Source: Fen-1058 sp964398185 (GTDB taxonomy: Bacteria; Chloroflexota; Anaerolineae; Fen-1058). From it: 64,000 nt of DNA. The position numbers and the translations under genes were made by a program. A model generated the notes under the pieces. It made no database searches, was not told the origin of the DNA, and saw nothing but the letters and a program-made list of their open reading frames with translations. The stretch spans positions 13,518 to 77,517 of the forward strand of contig CAYNML010000019.1 of the NCBI GenBank assembly GCA_964398185.1. The letters run 5' to 3'. Positions 8,119 to 14,453 of this stretch are shown here, one piece after another (positions within the stretch are counted from its first letter, which is position 1; every line of letters starts with the position of its first letter).

Positions 8119-8134
8119 ATGAACTATGAGTTCA
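8099..8134 (+). promoter_or_regulatory. likely TetR operator
   Basis: TGAACT-ATG-AGTTCA (8120-8134) is a perfect palindrome centred on the start codon. A third half-site, TGAACT at 8099-8104, lies 21 bp upstream, two helical turns away, between the -35 and -10. This is the arrangement expected for autorepression by the TetR-family protein encoded immediately downstream. Binding is inferred. Confidence 0.6.
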
Positions 8135-8839
8135 CAATCAATCGATCTGACGGAGTGGAGGCAGATCACGGCGCGCCTGCTGGAGTTCGAGCGGGCGGGG
8201 CTGGTCACGCGCACGTTCCGCCGGCTCGATCCGCCGCGCCAACAGGCGGTGCTGGCGGCGATTCTGGACGAGGCGATCGAGAAAGGACCGGCGGCCATCA
8301 ACATCAAGCAGGTGGCCGAGCGAGCAGGTGTGGCCATCGGGTCGTTGTATCAATATTTTGGCAGCCGGGAAGGGCTGCTGAATTTTGCCGTCGAATTGTG
8401 CGTGCGGTACATGACGGATATGTTTGAGATGGTCAAGCCCATGTTGTTGGAGATGCCCCTGCAAGAGGCGCTGACGGTGTATCTGAACACCGGCGTCGAG
8501 TGGAGCCAGACGCAAGTGGGCATGATCCAGTTCGTGACGCGCGCCGCCTACCACGGCGATCCTGAACTGGCCGAGCGGGTGGTGAAACCGATCGGGACGG
8601 TGATGCGCGTCATCGTGCGCGACCTGCTGGCCAAGGGCCTCGAGCGCGGTGAAGTCCGATCGGACATCGATCTGGAAGCAGCGGCGCGGGCCGTCAATGC
8701 GGCCCTGATCGCCATTGGCGACAGCCAGTTGCTGCCTTACCTGAACAACTATTTTCAAGTGACGGATCGAAAGGTATCGTCCCAGCGCGTAACGGAGGCG
8801 CTGGTGGCGCTGATCCTGCGGGGGATCGGCACGGAATGA
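8126..8839 (+). CDS. TetR/AcrR family transcriptional regulator
   Basis: 237-aa DNA-binding repressor. The N-terminal helix-turn-helix is at about 38-85 (AAINIKQVAERAGVAIGSL then YQYFGSREGLL), the classic TetR signature; the C-terminal ligand-binding and dimerisation part follows. It is the first gene of an operon with two ABC exporter subunits and a methyltransferase, so it probably controls that exporter in response to a compound. The palindrome over its own start codon suggests autoregulation. The ATG at 8126 coincides with the predicted transcription start. Confidence 0.88.
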   Translation: MSSQSIDLTEWRQITARLLEFERAGLVTRTFRRLDPPRQQAVLAAILDEAIEKGPAAINIKQVAERAGVAIGSLYQYFGSREGLLNFAVELCVRYMTDMFEMVKPMLLEMPLQEALTVYLNTGVEWSQTQVGMIQFVTRAAYHGDPELAERVVKPIGTVMRVIVRDLLAKGLERGEVRSDIDLEAAARAVNAALIAIGDSQLLPYLNNYFQVTDRKVSSQRVTEALVALILRGIGTE

Positions 8840-8851
8840 GCAGGTCAACGT

Positions 8852-9805
8852 ATGTCCCCCAGCGTGCTGCAAGTGGAAGGCCTGACCAAGCGCTATGGCG
8901 CACTGGTGGCCGTGAAGAACCTCAGCCTGACCGTCAACGAGGGCGAAGTCTTCGGTTTTTTAGGACCGAACGGCGCCGGCAAAACCACCTCGATCAACAT
9001 GCTGTGCGGCTTGCTCAAACCCGATGCGGGCCGCGTCTTCATCCACGATCGACCACTCACGAACAGCGACGCCGCCGTGCGCACCCGCGTGGGCGTATGT
9101 CCGCAAAACATCGTCGTGTGGGAACGGTTGACGTGCCTCGAGCAGCTGCAATTCATGGGTGAGATGTACGGCGTGAAAGACCGTGTTGCCCGCCAGCGCG
9201 GCGCACAGCTGCTGGAGCAACTCGATTTGAGCGAGAAATGCGATCAGCAGGCGCGCACGTTATCGGGCGGGATGCGCCGTCGTTTGAGCCTGGCCCTGGC
9301 GCTGGTGCACGATCCGTCGATCGTGGTGCTGGACGAGCCGGAAGCAGGGCTCGATCCGCAGAGCCGCCTCAAGGTGCGCGACTTCATCCAATCGCTGGCG
9401 CGGCGCAAAACGATCATCCTGACGACGCACAACATGGACGAGGCCGAGCGCGTGGCCGATCGCATCGCCATCATCGATCACGGTGAGCTGCTGGTGCTGG
9501 ATACGCCAGAGGCGCTGAAGCGCAGCGTGGGCGAGGGGGATGTGCTCGAAATCGCGCTGAATGGACAATCGGGTGGAGATCAAGCGCGGCAGGTGTGTCG
9601 GGCTTTGCAGCAGGTGACGCCGCAGGTCACTCTCGATGCGGCGCAGGGCGCAGTGATCATTCGCGCTTTGAACGTGGTGAATCGGCTGCCCCGGATCATG
9701 GAGGTGCTGACCGAGGCCGGCCTGCGCTGCGGCGAGGTGCGGCTGCGCGCCAATTCGCTGGAGGATGTGTTCATTCAACTGACGGGGCGGAGACTGCGGG
9801 AGTAG
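8852..9805 (+). CDS. ABC transporter ATP-binding protein (ABC-2 export type)
   Basis: 317-aa cytoplasmic ATPase of an ABC-2 exporter, DrrA/CcmA-like. The Walker A GPNGAGKTT is near residue 38, the signature LSGGMRRR near 137, and the Walker B VVLDEPEAGLDP near 155-166, followed by the switch His in TTHNMDEAE. The last 90 residues match the DUF4162-type tail of drug and lipid exporters. It starts 12 bases after the TetR stop and pairs with the permease at 10403. Confidence 0.93.
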   Translation: MSPSVLQVEGLTKRYGALVAVKNLSLTVNEGEVFGFLGPNGAGKTTSINMLCGLLKPDAGRVFIHDRPLTNSDAAVRTRVGVCPQNIVVWERLTCLEQLQFMGEMYGVKDRVARQRGAQLLEQLDLSEKCDQQARTLSGGMRRRLSLALALVHDPSIVVLDEPEAGLDPQSRLKVRDFIQSLARRKTIILTTHNMDEAERVADRIAIIDHGELLVLDTPEALKRSVGEGDVLEIALNGQSGGDQARQVCRALQQVTPQVTLDAAQGAVIIRALNVVNRLPRIMEVLTEAGLRCGEVRLRANSLEDVFIQLTGRRLRE

Positions 9806-9851
9806 GAGAACAATCGGGCGGGGTATATCTCAGGGTAAAGGAAGGTGGCGC

Positions 9852-10391
9852 ATGAATGCGGTCGTGATCAACATTAGTGCGGCAGTGCTGGTGGTGATCT
9901 GTGCGGTGGTTGTGTTTCGGCGCGTGGCGCGCGATTACGAACGGCTTGGCCGTTTGACGACGTGCTCTACGTCATTAGAAGTTCTGATCTTTGTGATGCA
10001 GGGTATGACCGCCGGCTTGTATCTGGGGACTGACTTGACGAGCGGTTGGCTGCTGGTTCTGGCGATTGGGTGCACGGCGGCGGGCTTGATCATGCTGTTC
10101 GCGGCGATGGGCGGCCTTGGAATGCGGAAAAGTGTTGGACAAGAGGTTTCAGGGTTGAAGGAGACGGGCTGGTATCGTTACACGCGCAATCCGCAGCTTG
10201 TGGCCTACGGGTTAATCGTGCTGGGCATAACGCTGTGCCTGCCGTCGTGGTGGGCGCTGGTGTGGCTGGGGTTATATGGCGTCATTGCTGCGTTGATGGT
10301 GCGCACGGAAGAGGCGCATTTGCGCCGAGTCTATGGCGCAGAGTACGAGCGTTACTGCCAGCGGGTGCCGCGGTACCTGATGTTCAGGTAG
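9852..10391 (+). CDS. isoprenylcysteine carboxyl methyltransferase-family membrane protein
   Basis: 179-aa integral membrane protein with about four membrane segments. The C-terminal half carries the ICMT/PEMT signature: GWYRYTRNPQLVAYG, then EEAHLRRVYGAEYERYCQRVPR, the residues that bind S-adenosylmethionine in this superfamily. Substrate unknown. It lies between the ATPase and permease of an ABC exporter, so it may modify the exported compound or a membrane lipid; this is only context. Confidence 0.82.
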   Translation: MNAVVINISAAVLVVICAVVVFRRVARDYERLGRLTTCSTSLEVLIFVMQGMTAGLYLGTDLTSGWLLVLAIGCTAAGLIMLFAAMGGLGMRKSVGQEVSGLKETGWYRYTRNPQLVAYGLIVLGITLCLPSWWALVWLGLYGVIAALMVRTEEAHLRRVYGAEYERYCQRVPRYLMFR

Positions 10392-10402
10392 GAGTACGTC
10401 TC

Positions 10403-11566
10403 ATGCGGTTATGGAGCGTTTTTCGCAAGAGTGCGCGCGAGCAGTGGCGCGATCCGTTGACGCTGAGCCTGGTGCTGATCTTTGCGCCGCTGGTGGTGCT
10501 GCTCTATCGCCTGTTCTTTCCGGCGGGTTCGACGACGTATACCGTCTTGATCTTGAATCACGACACCGGCGCGCAGCAGGCTGCCGGGCAACGGTGGAAC
10601 GCGGGCGATGAATTGATCGGCGAACTGAAGCAAGTCACTTACGCCGATGGCAGCCCCCTGCTCGTCGTCGAGTCGGCAGCCGATCGGGCCACGGGCGAAG
10701 CGCGGATCAAGAATCGCAGCGCGCAGCTGTTGTTGATCATCGGGCCGGAATTTTCGCGCGCGTTGCAAGCCGGCGCGCCGAGCGACACCACGACAGTCAC
10801 TTTTGTGGGTGATCTGACCCAGCCGTATTACGCGGTGGCGGCGGTGTTGACCAACGGCGTGTTCGAGTCCTACGTGAAAACGGCCTTGGGACAGCCCATG
10901 CCCGTACGGGTCACGGAAGAACCGTTGGGCGCGTCCGGCGCGCGGACGGAGTTCGAGAATTACGTGCCGGGGCTGTTGATCTTCGCCGTGATCCTGCTGG
11001 TCTTCTCCGCGCCGATGGCGGTGGCGCGCGAAGTGGAGGCGGGTACGCTGCGCCGCTTGCAGATTACGCGCCTGCGCTCGCTCGATTTTCTGGGCGGCAT
11101 CACTTTGACGCAGATGATCGTAGGGGTGGCGGCACTGCTGCTGGCGCTGCTGGTTGCTGTGTTACTCGGGTTCCGCAGTCAGGGGCCGGTGTGGGCGGCG
11201 ATTCTGATCGGTGCGATTGCCAGCCTGTCGGTGATCGGCGTGGGCTTGATCGTGGCGTGTTTCTCGCGCACGGTGACGCAGGCGTTTCTGCTGGCCAACT
11301 TTCCGCTGGCCTTCTTCATGTTCTTTTCCGGCGCGATGTTTCCGGCGCCGCGCCTGACCGTGTTCTGGCTTGGCGGCCAGAGCGTGGCGCTGTTCGACAT
11401 CCTGCCGACGTCACACGCGGTGATCGCCTTGCAGGAGATCTTTGTGCTGGGCGCCGGCTTGAGCGAGGTAGCCTATGAGTTGATTGCGCTGACCGTACTG
11501 TCGGGACTATACTTCGCGATCGGGGTATGGCTGTTCAAACGGACCCAACTCAGCGCCGTGAACTGA
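10403..11566 (+). CDS. ABC-2 type transporter permease
   Basis: 387-aa membrane subunit of the exporter. One N-terminal segment (about 25-40) is followed by a large extracytoplasmic domain (about 45-190) and five or six segments (about 195-375) typical of ABC2_membrane_3 permeases; FSGAMFPAPR is the conserved re-entrant region. A much longer frame is open upstream, but it runs through the methyltransferase gene. The ATG at 10403 has AGGTAGGAG just before it, overlapping the methyltransferase stop, so it is the real start. Confidence 0.9.
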   Translation: MRLWSVFRKSAREQWRDPLTLSLVLIFAPLVVLLYRLFFPAGSTTYTVLILNHDTGAQQAAGQRWNAGDELIGELKQVTYADGSPLLVVESAADRATGEARIKNRSAQLLLIIGPEFSRALQAGAPSDTTTVTFVGDLTQPYYAVAAVLTNGVFESYVKTALGQPMPVRVTEEPLGASGARTEFENYVPGLLIFAVILLVFSAPMAVAREVEAGTLRRLQITRLRSLDFLGGITLTQMIVGVAALLLALLVAVLLGFRSQGPVWAAILIGAIASLSVIGVGLIVACFSRTVTQAFLLANFPLAFFMFFSGAMFPAPRLTVFWLGGQSVALFDILPTSHAVIALQEIFVLGAGLSEVAYELIALTVLSGLYFAIGVWLFKRTQLSAVN

Positions 11567-11588
11567 GAAATTACTGTGGCGTGTCTGG

Positions 11589-11617
11589 TTGACCGCTCAT
11601 TCTGATCTGGCTATACT
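11589..11617 (+). promoter_or_regulatory. promoter of the nucleotidyltransferase cassette
   Basis: TTGACC, 17-base spacer, TATACT; transcription would start near 11624, about 28 bases before the first gene. Confidence 0.65.
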
Positions 11618-11651
11618 TTACTTGGGACGATTTGCACTTGCGGCAGGTTAT

Positions 11652-12368
11652 ATGGATCGTATTGAACTGGGACAGGCTCTACAGGAAATCGATGATAGCC
11701 TGACTTCTCCGTGTGAGATTGTGCTGGTCGGCGGTGCGGCTATGATCTTGCACTTTGGAGCTAACCGGGCGACACGCGATATTGATATGGTGGTATTGCG
11801 TGGTGATGTCGCTGAATTGCGACAAGCGATTCGCAAGGTGGCGCTAGTGCGGAACTGGCCGGAAGATTGGATGAATGATGGTGCTAAGGGATTTGCCGAT
11901 ATCTGGCCCCCGACTTTTCGCGCCGACCTGTAGCACTTGATCTGCCGTTGCATCATTTACGCCTATATGTGCTTGGCCGACCAGAACAAGCAGCGATGAA
12001 AATCGTGGCATTGCGCGAGCAAGACCTTGAAGATTTAGGGCTCTTCCGGGTTCAGCGGGATTATTGTCACCAACGTGCGTCATTGCGACCCCGCCAACGG
12101 CGCGGGGCAGGTGAGCGCTGTTCGCGACGAAGCAATCTCAGTACCGGTCGAAAGGAGATTGCTTCGCAGGAAGCGCTCGCAATGACGATGCACCGACGGT
12201 TTCCCGCCAAAGTCGGAAGACCCAGATTTAGAACTATTGCTGCCTGCAATGTCGGAGATGGACAAGAGCACCCTATTTGCAGTCATGCAGCATGTCAGCA
12301 CGTTTCGTCCTGATTGGGCCTTGAAAATCAAATATTTCTTGCAGGAGCCAGGATGGGCGATCGAATAG
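11652..12368 (+). pseudogene. nucleotidyltransferase (DUF6036-like), broken by a frameshift and a MITE insertion
   Basis: Remnant of a Pol-beta-superfamily nucleotidyltransferase. LVGGAAMILHFGANRATRDIDMVV carries the family's GG and DxD-type (DID) motifs, and WMNDGAKGF and AMKIVALREQDLEDL match the conserved middle of DUF6036 proteins. The frame stops at 11931. One extra base in the C-run at 11907-11911 would restore it through RPVALDLPLHHLRLYVL. It is then interrupted by the element at 12039-12223. Removing the element plus one 8-bp duplicate rejoins EDL to ELLLPAMSEMDK and runs to the stop at 12366-12368. The 3' end overlaps the next gene by 16 bases. Confidence 0.85.
12031..12231 (+). mobile_element. 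185-bp MITE-like element with 8-bp target duplication
   Basis: The element (12039-12223) begins GGCTCTTCC and ends GGAAGACCC. It is flanked by identical 8-bp AGATTTAG copies (12031-12038 and 12224-12231). The inverted ends extend imperfectly inward (CTTCCGGGTTCAGCGGGA against the complement of TTTCCCGCCAAAGTCGGAAG). Inside is a second palindromic unit bounded by GTCATTGCGA and TCGCAATGAC (about 12079-12186), with AGCAATCT / AGATTGCT arms. No coding capacity. A related element is at 38194-38314. Confidence 0.82.
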
Positions 12369-12805
12369 ACACCTTATTTCAACAGTGGAACCGCCTGGGC
12401 GGCGGCGTCTTAGTGACGAACGCCGATCCGATTGATCCACCGCCTTCGGCGGAATGGTTGATAGCTGAAAGCACGACGTATTGTCGGGATTCAGGTCGGT
12501 TAACATGGGTAACCCTTGACTGGCTGGTGCGTCACATTGAGGAGATTGACGCCGCGTTGCTAGTGCGTTTCACGCAGCAGCGCGGAGATCTATCGGTGCT
12601 GGGCGTGCTGGCCGATGCTGCCTATCAACGCGATCCGCAGCCAAAGTTGAAGCACATCATGCAGCACTGCCGCCGCGCCGAGCAACTAGAGCCGTTCTTT
12701 CGCCGCGTGGCGCGCAGTCCATTAGCGTTGAAGTTGACACAAGAAAATGCACTCGATGTGTTTCAACGCTGGAATTACTGGTGTAATGAGCTGCGGTATC
12801 TGTAA
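12353..12805 (+). CDS. hypothetical protein, second gene of the nucleotidyltransferase cassette
   Basis: 150 aa, not recognised; mostly helical, rich in Leu, Arg and Gln, with no membrane segment and no HEPN-type RxxxxH motif. The start at 12353 follows CAGGAGCC and lies inside the last codons of the broken nucleotidyltransferase, a 16-base overlap that points to translational coupling. It has no visible disabling change, so it may remain intact while its partner is broken. The overlap is typical of two-gene toxin-antitoxin or regulatory cassettes, but no function can be assigned. Confidence 0.65.
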   Translation: MGDRIDTLFQQWNRLGGGVLVTNADPIDPPPSAEWLIAESTTYCRDSGRLTWVTLDWLVRHIEEIDAALLVRFTQQRGDLSVLGVLADAAYQRDPQPKLKHIMQHCRRAEQLEPFFRRVARSPLALKLTQENALDVFQRWNYWCNELRYL

Positions 12806-12840
12806 CGTGTGATGTTCGATTTTATGCCATGCTTATTCTC

Positions 12841-14361
12841 TCAGCGCACGTGGCTCGGATCTAGCCGGCCCGTCACGCGCCGCGCTTCCTGCGCCTCTTC
12901 ATACAACTGCGCATTGGCGATGGCCACCGCGATCTGGTTCGCCAGCGTCTCCATTACCTTCACGTCGTTCGCGTCGAAGTCGTTTGCGATAGGGCTTTGC
13001 ACGTCCAGCACGCCCAGGGTTTGCTCGCCGCTGCGAATCGGCACGCTCAGTTCCGACCGGGTCGGGATCAGGCTGGGATAGAAATTGATGTAGTGCTCTT
13101 CGGTTTCCACGTCGTTGGCAAGGAGCCGTTCGCCGTGCTGACCCACCCAGCCCACCATGCCCAAATTCAGCGGCACGCGGTGTCTGGGTGGAAAGAGCTT
13201 GACGAACTCGCCCGCGATGGCTTTCATCTCCAGTTCGCCGCGTTCTCGATCGACGATGAACAGCGCCACGTGATGATAGCCGAAGGTATCGTGGACCAGC
13301 TGCGCGGCGCGATTGATCACCTGCTCCACCCCCAGAATGGCGGCGATCTGGCGGCCCACGTCGCTGAGCAGCGCCAGCTGGGCCGCCCAGCGCTCCAGCG
13401 CTTCTTCATGCCGCTTGCGTTCGGTGATGTCGCGCGCGATGCTCATCACCGCCGGGCCGCCCGCGTACTCGATAATGCGGCTGTTCAATTCCATCGGCAG
13501 GATGGTGCCGTCGCGCCGCACCACCGTGATTTCCAGAAACAACTGTTTCTCACGCTGCAGCCGGTCGATGATGGATAGATAGCGGCTGGCCGTTTCCGGC
13601 GTGCTGATCTCCGGCGGCGACAGGCGCAGAAACTCTTCGCGGGTGTACCCCAGCATCTCGCACGCCCCGCGGTTGACATCCAGAAAGCGGCCGGTCAGAT
13701 TGTGAATGAAGATCGCGTCGCCGGCGTTGTCGAACAGGGTGCGATAGTGATAGTCGCGCTCACGCAGCGCCTGCTCGGTGCGGGCCGCTTCCGACATATC
13801 GCGCAGCGTCCAGCGCAGCCCCACGATGCGATCGTGCTCGTCGCGCATGGGGCTGAGCGTGTACTCGGCTGGAAACGACGCGCCTCTGTACACGCGCAGC
13901 TGAATCTGGCCGCGCAGCAGGGGCCGCCGCCAACTGCGCTGCGCTTCGTCGCTGTCGCGCCATTGCGCCAGCATGGCCTCCAGCTGTGTGCGCGATTCGT
14001 CTTCCACAAAGAGCGGCAGCGATTTGCTGGTGAGAAAATCCTGCCGCACGCCCAGCAGCGCGGCGGCCACGCGGTTCGCTTCGATGATCACGCCGCCCAG
14101 CGTCGTCAGCACGTAACCGTCGGGCGATGATTCGACCATCTCGCGATAGCGGCGGCGCTCGGCTTCAAACGCCTGCCGGATCGACACCAGCTCGGCATTC
14201 TGGCGCTGCAGCACGTCCACCGCCGTGCGCAGGTGCGCCACTTCGCGCTGCAGTTCGGCCAGCGCTTCCGCGTTGAACAGCGCCTGCGCGGCAGCCGAAT
14301 CGGTCAGGGACGAATTATCGTAAGCGAGTTCCGGGGATGGTTCAAGCGTCTTGTTCGACAC
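12841..14361 (-). CDS. PAS-PAS-GAF sensor protein without output domain
   Basis: 506-aa soluble signalling protein. A short coiled coil (about 30-65) is followed by a PAS domain (about 65-190), a second PAS with PAC-like tail (about 205-325, containing RDITERKRHEEALERW), and a GAF domain (about 330-490). The protein ends after GAF without histidine kinase, GGDEF or HD output, so it may act through partners or be a truncated kinase; no kinase remnant is visible downstream. The start is GTG at 14361, with AAGGAG five bases before it. A promoter at 14407-14435 precedes it. Confidence 0.82.
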   Translation of the reverse strand: MSNKTLEPSPELAYDNSSLTDSAAAQALFNAEALAELQREVAHLRTAVDVLQRQNAELVSIRQAFEAERRRYREMVESSPDGYVLTTLGGVIIEANRVAAALLGVRQDFLTSKSLPLFVEDESRTQLEAMLAQWRDSDEAQRSWRRPLLRGQIQLRVYRGASFPAEYTLSPMRDEHDRIVGLRWTLRDMSEAARTEQALRERDYHYRTLFDNAGDAIFIHNLTGRFLDVNRGACEMLGYTREEFLRLSPPEISTPETASRYLSIIDRLQREKQLFLEITVVRRDGTILPMELNSRIIEYAGGPAVMSIARDITERKRHEEALERWAAQLALLSDVGRQIAAILGVEQVINRAAQLVHDTFGYHHVALFIVDRERGELEMKAIAGEFVKLFPPRHRVPLNLGMVGWVGQHGERLLANDVETEEHYINFYPSLIPTRSELSVPIRSGEQTLGVLDVQSPIANDFDANDVKVMETLANQIAVAIANAQLYEEAQEARRVTGRLDPSHVR

Positions 14362-14406
14362 GGCGCTCCTTCGTGTGCGAGGTTGACTGCGACACAGCCT
14401 GTCTTC

Positions 14407-14435
14407 ATTGTAAGATCGAATTGCGCATCAGGCAA
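14407..14435 (-). promoter_or_regulatory. promoter of the PAS-GAF gene
   Basis: On the minus strand: TTGCCT, 17-base spacer, TACAAT, about 45 bases before the GTG start. Confidence 0.55.
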
Positions 14436-14453
14436 CGATCCAGCAGGTGGGGG

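Noticed and set aside
10046..10402. Long N-terminal extension of the ABC permease
   Set aside because: It runs through the methyltransferase gene in another frame; the ATG at 10403 has its own ribosome-binding site.
12079..12186. CRISPR-like or riboswitch structure in the GTCATTGCGA palindrome
   Set aside because: It is one palindromic unit, not a repeat-spacer array, and it lies inside an insertion with target duplications.
11948..12313. Independent 121-aa gene
   Set aside because: The first part is the continuation of the broken nucleotidyltransferase and the rest is translated MITE sequence.
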